NCBI GenBank assembly: GCA_024763495.1
Contig: JANTFJ010000014.1
Coordinates: forward strand, 1 to 15,420
Reading direction: 5' to 3'
Length of the DNA: 15,420 bases
From: Desulfobulbaceae bacterium
GTDB taxonomy: Bacteria; Desulfobacterota; Desulfobulbia; Desulfobulbales; SURF-16
The notes below the pieces were generated by a model. That model was given only the letters and a program-made list of their open reading frames with translations, did not search any database and had not been told where the DNA came from. Made by a program: the position numbers and the translations under genes. Shown here one piece after another: positions 1 to 6,665 of the stretch. Positions within the stretch are counted from its first letter, which is position 1, and each line of letters starts with the position of its first letter.

Positions 1-7
1 TAATTAC

Positions 8-206
8 GCGTAAAGCCTGCAATAGCAGGGAATTGGACCATAATTTGACACTCACTTCGTCATTCCGGCATGTAGTTGGCCGGAGGTAAGCGAGGAATGA
101 GACTCCGATCCAGAAAGCTGCTTGCTGCTTAATGTCTATAGATTCCGGCCAACTACATGCCGGAATGACGTGATATAAATTGTCCAAATTTTAGCAGGCC
201 TACGGT
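8..206. repeat. Family A palindromic element (27-bp perfect inverted repeat inside a larger imperfect one)
   Basis: Positions 58-84 and 144-170 are exact reverse complements over 27 bases (left arm begins CGTCATTCCGGCATGTAG), separated by 59 bases. Outside them, about 8-50 and 172-206 are also imperfect reverse complements (GCCTGC...AATTGGAC against GTCCAAATTTTAGCAGGC), so the unit is a long hairpin of about 200 bases. No coding capacity is seen. The first 16 bases of the left arm recur exactly at 15395-15410, and the loop segment 84-108 recurs inverted at 6845-6869. It looks like a non-autonomous MITE or REP-type element; the family is not one I can name. Confidence 0.8.
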
Positions 207-240
207 TGGGTGCCACCACCACATATGGAGAAGTTACCAA

Positions 241-270
241 AAATCAAAACAAAAAATTGTTTAGACAATG
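241..270 (-). terminator. Probable weak intrinsic terminator of the barrel operon
   Basis: On the minus strand, 12 bases after the barrel stop codon, ATTGT (269-265) and ACAAT (260-256) form a 5-bp stem with a CTAA loop. It is followed by six T and a further T-rich stretch. The stem is short and AT-rich, so termination may be inefficient. Confidence 0.45.
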
Positions 271-281
271 GTCGTAAGCGC

Positions 282-2327
282 CTAAAAAATTTCCCTCTTA
301 ATATAAAATCGAACCGTCGTATATTCTGTGTTGGTGCTGGAGTTGCCGGTTGTTGATTCAGAGTTCGAATAGTTTGCCGTAATGTTTAAATCCATTCTGC
401 CTATATGCCAGTTCAAGGTAGAAAATATCGACCAGCTGGTTGTATCCCCTGCCCCGTCATAAAACGAATAGACACTGTTAAGGCTGGCTGTTAAACTTTT
501 CGTCGGAATATTGGTCAGCAGCTGGGCCTGAACCGAGTACATTTTTTCTGAAATGTCGGACTGGGCTATGCCATAGTTATAATCGGTCGAGTCAATATTC
601 TCATAAGTAAGGTTAAGCCTGCCTTCGGTAAATGTGGTAAAATTTTTGATGTAATTCAGATAGGCGGTAAGCCGGTCTTCATCCCTGGTGTTGCTGCGGT
701 AACGGCTTTGAGTGACATCTCCGCGAAAAGGAAAATAATTAAAGCTGATGCCGACGGCATGGGTGGTACTTGAATTTGTTTCGCCGGGATAAAGGCCGTC
801 AATCACTTTCTGGTCAATCTGGTTATAGTTATAATGGGGAGTGACCAGGTCATCAAAAAAAGCGATACTGGTGGAATACCCCCAGTTATCGGTACGCAGG
901 GTGTAATCTGCCGGGATAAACGCATAATCAGCCTGGTACTGGTAATCCTCAATAAATTCAATCGGATCTGCCAGGCCGGGTGGAAGACTGATAATCCTGA
1001 TTCTGTAAGTGTTATCATAAGGAACAGGCGGTAAATAATGAATTCCTTCAATAAGTTTTATAAGCAGATTATTATTATGGTGATCAATAAGACTTACCCG
1101 GATAGAATTTTTATCAACATTGCGAAAATTAAGAGTAAATGTATAGGGTTGATCATTACTGCTGCCGGTACTGCTGATTCCATGCCGTTCAAACAGGTTA
1201 TTAACCGCGCCGGTATTGTCAAAGTCGGAGCGTCCGGCAAGAAGGCCAAAAAAGAATTTTCCCCAGGGGATTTTTTTTACATAATTGCTACTGCCCTGGA
1301 CGCTTTTTTGTTCAGATTCTCCACCATTTGATTTGTTGGTCATATAGTGGCTGTTGACTGAAGTGGCCAGGCTGTTAAAGAGCCGATGACTTAAAAATAA
1401 ATTGTAATTATCGTTTGTGTTGCTTGATGTCGTTTTACTCTCATGCTGCTGATAATGATATATATTGTCATTTTTTTGATACGAGAAGGTTGATTTGAAA
1501 TTTTTGGGAAGTTCCGCTCTTATTTCTCCAAACCATGTTTCCCGTAAATAGTCCGAGTCGCTTTTTTGATTTTTATCCGCGTCATACTGTTGATCCTGTT
1601 TGTCTTTATCCCAGCGCCCATTTACTTGTAAATGGTTAAATTTTTTGCCCAGGTTGACATAATAGAGATCCCTGACCGTGGTGTTGTTGTAACCGTCTGA
1701 GTCATTGCGGGTGTATCCTGTTGAGGCGTTAACATCATCCTGGAAATAAGTAAGATCAAGCTGGTAGTCGTCATATCGAGATGAACTGGAACCTTCATAG
1801 CGGTGATTGGTATAGCTCACCCTGCCATTCCAGGGCCGGAGAAGATACTGGGCCAGTAGCCCGTATTCATAGATAACAACAGATCCCCGGTTAGCCCTTC
1901 TTCCCCCCACAATAGGAGTTTCCCGCAGGGCATAGATATCAAGATGATAGGGATGGGTAGGCAGAATTTTCAGTTGTGCCTTATACTTGGTTGCATAGTC
2001 TATTGTTCGATAGCGGTCGCCGTTTTCATCGACATTCTCTTCCTGCAGGCCTCCGCCCACCGAGGTATTAAAGGTAATAAACAGGGGGCTGTAAATATAG
2101 CCCTGGGCGCTGACATTAAGAAATTGCTGCAGGGTTGTTTCTTTAGTGCTGTAACTGTTGTTTGAATTTGCATTGCTGGAGTCATTGTTATCCTCTTCAT
2201 AGAGACCGGCAACTTCAATAGAACCAATATAATTGACAATTTTGGGCGCAAATTGCTTCAGCCCGGCATGCACAATGCCGGGAATTAAAAAAAAAGAGCT
2301 TATCAGGAGAGGAATAATGGGTTTCAT
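282..2327 (-). CDS. Outer-membrane beta-barrel protein, probably a partner of a secreted multiheme cytochrome
   Basis: A 681-residue protein with an N-terminal signal peptide (cleavage likely after IVHA, about residue 21). It has many alternating amphipathic strands rich in Tyr, Asn and Ser, no cysteine, and a C-terminal Phe (REIF) typical of Bam-inserted barrels. At about residues 390-475 the pattern is broken by a small beta-sandwich-like insert (IRVSLIDHH...IHYLPP...YQYQADYAF) of a kind seen in large deltaproteobacterial outer-membrane proteins. It lacks CXXCH and the N-terminal CXXC of MtrB/PioB porins, so it is not a standard porin-cytochrome barrel. It is the second gene after the propeller lipoprotein, 94 bases downstream, with no strong ribosome binding site. 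Operon context with a lipoprotein and a divergent secreted cytochrome suggests a role in exporting or docking that cytochrome; the barrel assignment is firm, the role is inferred. Confidence 0.8.
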   Translation of the reverse strand: MKPIIPLLISSFFLIPGIVHAGLKQFAPKIVNYIGSIEVAGLYEEDNNDSSNANSNNSYSTKETTLQQFLNVSAQGYIYSPLFITFNTSVGGGLQEENVDENGDRYRTIDYATKYKAQLKILPTHPYHLDIYALRETPIVGGRRANRGSVVIYEYGLLAQYLLRPWNGRVSYTNHRYEGSSSSRYDDYQLDLTYFQDDVNASTGYTRNDSDGYNNTTVRDLYYVNLGKKFNHLQVNGRWDKDKQDQQYDADKNQKSDSDYLRETWFGEIRAELPKNFKSTFSYQKNDNIYHYQQHESKTTSSNTNDNYNLFLSHRLFNSLATSVNSHYMTNKSNGGESEQKSVQGSSNYVKKIPWGKFFFGLLAGRSDFDNTGAVNNLFERHGISSTGSSNDQPYTFTLNFRNVDKNSIRVSLIDHHNNNLLIKLIEGIHYLPPVPYDNTYRIRIISLPPGLADPIEFIEDYQYQADYAFIPADYTLRTDNWGYSTSIAFFDDLVTPHYNYNQIDQKVIDGLYPGETNSSTTHAVGISFNYFPFRGDVTQSRYRSNTRDEDRLTAYLNYIKNFTTFTEGRLNLTYENIDSTDYNYGIAQSDISEKMYSVQAQLLTNIPTKSLTASLNSVYSFYDGAGDTTSWSIFSTLNWHIGRMDLNITANYSNSESTTGNSSTNTEYTTVRFYIKREIF

Positions 2328-2421
2328 ATCGGTTAATTTTATACGTGCGCGTCTGTTTCTCCGTAACCGTTCATCGGGGTACCTGTTTACTTATAACTCC
2401 GGCCTGTAAGCATTTACAAAA

Positions 2422-3600
2422 TTATTTTTGTTCTTTCTCCTTTTCACTGTCCCTGGCCCATTTTTTGAATTTTTCCTTAATTTTCTCCTCCATCTCTTTT
2501 TCCGATGGATAGGTTCGCCCCTTTTGCCGGCCAAAACCATAGACATTAATCAAACGCTTGCCGAACTGGCTGCTGACGATAACCAGATGTTCAATATCAA
2601 AGTTCGGGTCAGCATATTGCCGGAAGTATTCTATATTATCGTAGTCAACCGCAACGTCGGCGGGCAGGAAGAGATTGCCGGGGCGGTCACCCGATCCCCC
2701 GAAAAAGAAAAGGAGTTGGCCGTCATCACGAAATACCTGAACATTTTCAAAGGCGGCATCCACTATGTACACCCGGTTCTGCCGGTCAATGGCAATTCCC
2801 CTGGGCCGGGCAAAATGACCTAGATTTGCCCCGGGCCGACCTATTGCCCGGCGTTGATGGCCGTCACGGTCATATACGACTACCTGAAACCGACCGGAGT
2901 CACTTATGTATAACAGTTTGTCCGAACCAATGGCAATGCCGGTCGGCAGGCCGAGATTGTCATTAGCCTGCTTGCCGCCTCCCTGACCGAAAGATTTGAT
3001 TTTTTCCGCTGTTTTAATGTCAAAAACTTTGATTTCGCGGCCAAGAGAGTCGACAACGTAGAGCAATCCTTCACATGGTGCGGAGTCAACCGGTTTCCAT
3101 CGGCCGGGCAGGCCAAAGCTCTTGATGTAGAAATCACCGGCGTCAAACATCAACACCTCGCCCCTGACTGGATCACTGACAAATTTGTTGTCCTGATCAT
3201 CATAGGCAATATTTAAAGGCTCTACGACCTTACCCAGACCTTTAGCCCCTTCCATTCGATAGAATTTTTTGTTTTTCAGATCAAAAATTTCCACCGAGGC
3301 CTGAGAGTCGCAGACATAGAGTTTGCCATTCCGCAGACCGACTCCATAAGGCTTTACCAGGTGGTATCCCTGGCTTTCGTTGCCGGTTAGAAAGGAATCA
3401 AAGCCGCTGAGAGCGCCGGTAATGTCCTGGGAAGTAGTGAAGCTGCGGAGAAACTGGAGCCGGGGGGGGGCAGGGGGAGGGGGATAAAAAACAGCATCAG
3501 ACTCTTTTTTTGATTCAGGGGTCGTGACGCAGCCGGAGAGGATGGTTATGGCCAGGAGCAGTAATAAAGAGATTATTTTTAATTTGTCAGGTTTTTTCAT
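2422..3600 (-). CDS. NHL-repeat (six-bladed beta-propeller) outer-membrane lipoprotein
   Basis: The 392-residue protein has a lipoprotein signal peptide with lipobox LSGC (Cys24); the residues after Cys are VTT, with no Asp retention signal, which favours the outer membrane. A YPPPPAPPR motif (39-47) follows and is typical of cytochrome-associated NHL lipoproteins. NHL-type repeats then run to about residue 355 (LYVCDSQASVEIFD, LYVVDSLGREIKVFD, LYISDSGRFQVVVYD, VYIVDAAFENVQVF), consistent with a six-bladed propeller. The last 30 residues are highly charged (KEMEEKIKEKFKKW) and probably helical. There is no heme motif. It is first in an operon with the barrel and divergent from the tetraheme cytochrome, with a near-consensus sigma-54 promoter 153 bases upstream. 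In Geobacter, genes of this type accompany filament cytochromes; a role in export or assembly is therefore likely but inferred. A run of nine C lies in codons 44-47. Confidence 0.85.
   Translation of the reverse strand: MKKPDKLKIISLLLLLAITILSGCVTTPESKKESDAVFYPPPPAPPRLQFLRSFTTSQDITGALSGFDSFLTGNESQGYHLVKPYGVGLRNGKLYVCDSQASVEIFDLKNKKFYRMEGAKGLGKVVEPLNIAYDDQDNKFVSDPVRGEVLMFDAGDFYIKSFGLPGRWKPVDSAPCEGLLYVVDSLGREIKVFDIKTAEKIKSFGQGGGKQANDNLGLPTGIAIGSDKLLYISDSGRFQVVVYDRDGHQRRAIGRPGANLGHFARPRGIAIDRQNRVYIVDAAFENVQVFRDDGQLLFFFGGSGDRPGNLFLPADVAVDYDNIEYFRQYADPNFDIEHLVIVSSQFGKRLINVYGFGRQKGRTYPSEKEMEEKIKEKFKKWARDSEKEKEQK
3462..3470 (-). repeat. C9 homopolymer within the lipoprotein gene
   Basis: Nine consecutive G on the plus strand (nine C in the coding strand) encode part of the PPAPPR motif just after the lipobox. 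At nine the reading frame is open; gain or loss of one base would truncate the protein soon after its signal peptide. Confidence 0.85.
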
Positions 3601-3650
3601 GTTTTTCTATTTGGTTGATTTTTCTGTTTATTGTCAGACGCTGCATCAGC

Positions 3651-3699
3651 TGCTCACCGGGTAGCGAAATTACGGCGCTTACTCTGAGAATAGCTACAA
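3651..3699. repeat. Family C repeat, copy 1
   Basis: This stretch (TGCTCACCGGGTAGCGAAAT onward) aligns along its length with 10119-10174. Shared blocks are GGTAGCG/GGTTAGCG, GGCGCTTA, TGAG and TAG(C/T)TACAA in the same order. It is an imperfect palindrome centred on AATTA. It lies inside the expected leader of the lipoprotein mRNA, just upstream of the start codon. Confidence 0.6.
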
Positions 3700-3752
3700 G
3701 CCTGCTTTAGAGGATGAATTAGACATGGGCTGAATTTATCAACATTGAAATT

Positions 3753-3768
3753 GGCAATAATTGTGCCA
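3753..3768 (-). promoter_or_regulatory. Sigma-54 (RpoN) promoter for the lipoprotein-barrel operon
   Basis: Reading the minus strand from 3768, TGGCAC (-24 element, 3768-3763) is followed by five bases and TTGC (-12 element, 3757-3754). This matches the RpoN consensus TGGCAC-N5-TTGC at every core position with the exact GG-to-GC spacing. Transcription would begin about 12 bases downstream, near 3741, giving a leader of about 140 bases. The site is also a TGGCA-N7-TGCCA palindrome, so a binding site for another regulator cannot be excluded. Confidence 0.7.
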
Positions 3769-3795
3769 GGATATAAAAAATAAATATAATTTGCA

Positions 3796-3897
3796 ACTAT
3801 TCAAATGTACTCTGGCTGCGTACGATCAGGCTGGTACGGCATACTATTGCCATGTAAGGCAGACAGGTTACGCGTAGATGGAATGCGGTTGAATAGT
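3796..3897. repeat. Family B repeat, copy 1
   Basis: A unit of about 100 bases bounded by a perfect 9-bp terminal inverted repeat, ACTATTCAA (3796-3804) and TTGAATAGT (3889-3897). Its reverse complement aligns with 7730-7830 over most of its length; shared blocks include CTTACAT, AGTAT, CTGATCG and ACATTTGAA. It is non-coding and probably a mobile palindromic element or remnant. It lies between the two divergent sigma-54 promoters. Confidence 0.65.
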
Positions 3898-3981
3898 ACC
3901 CTGATTTTTTAATTTTTTCCGCAACATATACCTTTTGATTGTTTAATATTGTCCCATCAACAATCTTTTGAAAAATGATAA

Positions 3982-4021
3982 AGGGGGAAAAGACGCAGTT
4001 GAGGGGGAAAGGAACCAGTTG
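3982..4021. promoter_or_regulatory. 20-base tandem direct repeat, possible upstream activator site
   Basis: AGGGGGAAAAGACGCAGTTG (3982-4001) is followed at once by AGGGGGAAAGGAACCAGTTG (4002-4021), identical at 17 of 20 positions. A period of 20 bases puts both copies on about the same face of the helix. They end 110 bases upstream of the cytochrome sigma-54 promoter and lie about 214 bases from the divergent one, a usual place for enhancer-binding protein sites. Function is inferred from position only. Confidence 0.5.
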
Positions 4022-4130
4022 TAAAGAAATGTTCAGCAGTCAAATCAACTTTGCACTTTCCTGTAATATAAACTCTTAACTAGTTGAAATTACAGAATTA
4101 TTGTTGTCTAATAATGGCTTGCTGCGGCTT

Positions 4131-4146
4131 TGGTACGTATAATGCA
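4131..4146 (+). promoter_or_regulatory. Sigma-54 (RpoN) promoter for the tetraheme cytochrome
   Basis: TGGTACG (4131-4137), four bases, then ATGCA (4142-4146): this fits TGGYACR-N4-TTGCW with one mismatch and the exact 10-base gap between GG and GC. A TATAAT at 4138-4143 lies inside it but has no good -35 partner (TGGCTT at 17 bases), so sigma-54 is the better reading. The start would be near 4157, leaving a leader of about 160 bases. Confidence 0.6.
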
Positions 4147-4165
4147 TAGTAACAAAGATAGAAAA

Positions 4166-4290
4166 ATGATCATTAGTTGATCATGCCTGTAACCCGCTCA
4201 TTGAATTTGGGGAAATTCATGAGTAGCTGTCCTGCCGGGAACAGGACAGTAGAAAAAAATGATGACTTTAGTCGTAAATGACAAAAGTCA
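4166..4290 (+). promoter_or_regulatory. Hairpin-rich 5' leader of the cytochrome mRNA
   Basis: Four separate inverted repeats lie in a row. 4166-4184: ATGATCA-TTAGT-TGATCAT, 7 bp. 4197-4223: CTCA plus TGAATTT around a GGGG loop, 11 bp with one bulged T. 4227-4249: CTGTCCTG/CAGGACAG, 8 bp with a 7-base loop. 4263-4290: TGACTTT/AAAGTCA, 7 bp. They end 14 bases before AGGAGG (4305-4310), which sits 7 bases from the ATG. I do not recognise a known riboswitch; in particular the conserved GEMM/cyclic-dinucleotide core is absent. Messenger stabilisation, post-transcriptional control, or (for the first dyad) an operator are possible. Confidence 0.55.
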
Positions 4291-4317
4291 ATTTCTTAAT
4301 TTTCAGGAGGAGATTTA

Positions 4318-5121
4318 ATGAAAAAAATAATCTTATTAGCAGCAGCCTTTGGCCTGACACTCAGCGGTACGGCCATGGCCCAGAATTCAACTACCGGTTC
4401 CATGAACGCCCCTGCCGGCAGCGGTATTGTTGGCTCAAAACATGATTTGAGTACAACATCCGGTGTTGGTGGTATCTATGGGATGGAAGACAGCCTGGAT
4501 CGGATTTGTATTTTCTGTCACGCCCCTCATCATGCCCTGCAGAATGCTGATTCATCAGGGATTGACTACCTGCCCCTGTGGAATCACGGCATAACCACCC
4601 AGTTTTATAATACCTATCAAAGTGATTTCGGTGCCGGCCCGGATGCCTCAGGCCTGGCAGGTGTCGGTGTTGATGGTGATGCCCAACAATTTGCTGATCG
4701 TCATCTTTTTAACGGTGAAGCTACCCTGGGGGCCCCCGGTTCTGTTTCCCGTCTCTGTCTTTCCTGTCATGACGGCACGGTTGCCGTTGATGAGTATGGT
4801 TATGATCCGCAGCGGGCTAATTCCCAGGATGCGGGTTCCGCCTTTATCGCGGATCAGTTCAAGATCGGCGGCGGCGGTATCCTGACTAATCATCATCCTA
4901 TCGGCTTCAGTTACATTGACGTTGCTAATCATGATGATGAAATTGCTGATCCCGATACCATTCTTGGCGGCGGCAATACTACCATCCGTTCCCTGCTTTA
5001 TGGTGAGCAGATGGAATGTGTTACCTGTCATGATGTTCATAACACCCAGAATACCGGTGAGACCTTTCTCTGGGTTACTGATTACAACAGTGGTTTCTGC
5101 CTGACCTGTCATGTAAAATAA
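4318..5121 (+). CDS. Secreted tetraheme c-type cytochrome, OmcE/OmcS-class (candidate extracellular cytochrome filament subunit)
   Basis: The 267-residue precursor has a signal peptide ending AMA (about residue 21). Four heme-c motifs are present: CIFCH (64-68), CLSCH (147-151), CVTCH (234-238) and CLTCH (261-265). Nine other histidines (42, 71, 72, 90, 129, 192, 193, 205, 241) are more than enough for bis-His ligation. The layout matches secreted Desulfobacterota cytochromes: KHDLS near the mature N-terminus, C-x-F-C-H-x-P-H-H then PLWNH, LCLSCHDGT, NHHPIGFSY, CVTCHDVH, and a terminal CLTCH. In Geobacter, OmcE is tetraheme and OmcS hexaheme, and both polymerise with an axial His supplied by the neighbouring subunit; His42 is a candidate for that role. 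A strong AGGAGG fixes the start. Divergent partners are a propeller lipoprotein and a barrel. The cytochrome call is certain; filament formation is inferred. Confidence 0.9.
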   Translation: MKKIILLAAAFGLTLSGTAMAQNSTTGSMNAPAGSGIVGSKHDLSTTSGVGGIYGMEDSLDRICIFCHAPHHALQNADSSGIDYLPLWNHGITTQFYNTYQSDFGAGPDASGLAGVGVDGDAQQFADRHLFNGEATLGAPGSVSRLCLSCHDGTVAVDEYGYDPQRANSQDAGSAFIADQFKIGGGGILTNHHPIGFSYIDVANHDDEIADPDTILGGGNTTIRSLLYGEQMECVTCHDVHNTQNTGETFLWVTDYNSGFCLTCHVK

Positions 5122-5156
5122 GGTCTGGAAAGAACGGTTTTTTGCCGTAATCAATC

Positions 5157-5187
5157 AAAAAGGAAGCCTTCGGGCTTCCTTTTTTTT
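5157..5187 (+). terminator. Bidirectional intrinsic terminator with UUCG tetraloop
   Basis: GGAAGCC (5162-5168), loop TTCG, GGCTTCC (5173-5179), preceded by five A and followed by eight T. It ends the cytochrome transcript on the plus strand and, through the A-run, can also end the convergent sulfotransferase transcript, whose stop codon is just beyond it. Confidence 0.9.
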
Positions 5188-5195
5188 GCAGATTT

Positions 5196-6665
5196 TTACC
5201 TGAGTTTCAGTTTGCTTTCCAGTGCCTGGCGCAGAGGGGACAGGTGATCGGCATAATTACGCCAGCGGCCCACGGAACTGTTATAGATGGGTTGGCGAAC
5301 CTGCCAGTCGCTTGAGGTGTGCACGGCTCTTTTGGTTTTAAAAAAAGAGAGGCAGTTTTCTTCCCAGGGCAGCCCCAGGAAGTTAATAAGTCTCTTTGAT
5401 TCATATTCCGGATTTTTTACCAGTTTTTCGTATTCCATTTCAAGCATGGGGCCGGTTAATGTCTCCTGCCAGAATTCCATAAGTTTTTTGTATTTTCGGT
5501 AATAAAACCCCAGCCCCTTAAGATCAAATGAAAATTCATTGCCTTCCTCAAAATTCTGGCAGAAATTGGAAAGGCAGGTGTCGAGGGGATCACGCCGGCA
5601 ATGGATAATTGCCGCCCTGGGGAAGAGAAGGCGAATCAGCCCGAGTTCAATAAAATTGGTGGGCATTTTGTCGGTAATCCGCCTGCCGCCGACCGGCTGT
5701 TTTTTTTGTAATACCTCCAGGTATTCCCTGGTGATTTTGTCAATCAGCTCCGGCTGAACTGTGGACAGGCAATACGGATAGTCCGGCAGGTGTTTTGGAA
5801 TCAGTTCGCCGATAGTTTTCAGTTCTCCCCGGCCAAGGATTGCTGAATGGCTGGCACATATCTGTTCAACCAGAGAAGTGCCGGAACGAGGCATGCCGAC
5901 AATAAAAACCGGTAGCTCAGTGATATTTCCGGCTGCACTGAGCCGCTGAAAAAGTTGCGGACAGAAGGCCTGGCGGATAGATTTAATATTTATGCCGCTG
6001 TCAATAACGCCGGGAGAAAATGTTGCCAGGCGCAGCCGGTTTCCCTCTTTATAGTGATGAAATGCAATGGAATATCGGCCTATGTCGTCAAATATCTTAC
6101 CCAGGGTAAAGTGAAAAAAAATTTTGTCATCGGCAGGCGTAGAGCGGTTATCCAGAAGAGCTTTAATTTTTTGCGTTTCCGCCTCTTCCTCAGAGGAATA
6201 ACGCTGGTATTTGGAGAGAATATACCTGGTCAGGGCATCGGCCGGGTCAGCCTTAAGCACCATGCGGAACCGGCTGATGGCACCAGCCATATCGCCTTGA
6301 TCCTTCATAACCAGACCGAGAAAGCGTTGGGCTTCAAGGTATCCGGGGTTAAGGCTGACTGCCTTTTGCAGAGAGGCTGCGGCCCTGGAAAATTCTTCCC
6401 TGGCCTGAAAGGCAACTCCCAGGGCAGCATGGGCCTCGGCATGGTCAGGGGCAAGGTCAATAACCTGTTGTAATTCACTGATTGCCTGATCTGTTAAACC
6501 GGCTTCATACAGCGCCGTGCCATAGTTATGGTGAACCTGTGGGTTTTTATCCAGCAGTCTGGCGGCTCTTCGGTAGCAGGACAGGGCCTTCTCCAGTTTA
6601 CCGGTCAGATGAAGGGTGTTGCCCAGGTTGTTGTGGGCTTCACCATGGTCAGGGTCATGCTTCAA
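5196..6665 (-). CDS. TPR-repeat sulfotransferase (main open frame; native N-terminus lies upstream across a frameshift)
   Basis: The open frame starts at a TTG and gives 489 residues. Residues 1-140 hold about four TPR units (AHNNLGNTLHLTGKLEKALSCY, HHNYGTALYEAGLTDQAI, AHAALGVAFQAREEFSRAAA). A linker follows, then a sulfotransferase domain: VFIVGMPRSGTSLVEQ (253-268, PAPS 5'-phosphosulfate loop), HCRRDPLDTCLSNF (355-368, 3'-phosphate region) and VRQPIYNSSVGRWRNY (456-471). It would transfer sulfate from PAPS to an unknown acceptor, in the cytoplasm as there is no signal peptide or membrane segment. The codons before the TTG continue an obvious TPR (AAGNLNKAISLYRQAL), so the TTG is not the ancestral start; see 6663-6810. 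Convergent with the cytochrome. Family firm, substrate unknown. Confidence 0.85.
   Translation of the reverse strand: MKHDPDHGEAHNNLGNTLHLTGKLEKALSCYRRAARLLDKNPQVHHNYGTALYEAGLTDQAISELQQVIDLAPDHAEAHAALGVAFQAREEFSRAAASLQKAVSLNPGYLEAQRFLGLVMKDQGDMAGAISRFRMVLKADPADALTRYILSKYQRYSSEEEAETQKIKALLDNRSTPADDKIFFHFTLGKIFDDIGRYSIAFHHYKEGNRLRLATFSPGVIDSGINIKSIRQAFCPQLFQRLSAAGNITELPVFIVGMPRSGTSLVEQICASHSAILGRGELKTIGELIPKHLPDYPYCLSTVQPELIDKITREYLEVLQKKQPVGGRRITDKMPTNFIELGLIRLLFPRAAIIHCRRDPLDTCLSNFCQNFEEGNEFSFDLKGLGFYYRKYKKLMEFWQETLTGPMLEMEYEKLVKNPEYESKRLINFLGLPWEENCLSFFKTKRAVHTSSDWQVRQPIYNSSVGRWRNYADHLSPLRQALESKLKLR

Noticed and set aside
834..1331. Plus-strand open frames inside the barrel gene
   Set aside because: They are antisense by-products of a long, coherent barrel gene.
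282..2327. MtrB/PioB-type porin of a porin-cytochrome conduit
   Set aside because: No N-terminal CXXC, no cysteine at all, and no decaheme cytochrome partner beside it.
3838..3852. Sigma-54-like GGCAT...TTGC within repeat B
   Set aside because: Spacing between GG and GC is one base short, and the match lies within a dispersed repeat.
4138..4143. A perfect TATAAT as a sigma-70 -10 box for the cytochrome
   Set aside because: The hexamer at the proper -35 distance (TGGCTT) is poor, and the same bases form the middle of a well-spaced sigma-54 promoter.
4144..4317. GEMM-type cyclic-dinucleotide riboswitch before the cytochrome
   Set aside because: Such elements are common before Geobacter cytochromes, but the conserved core and tetraloop receptor sequences are not present.
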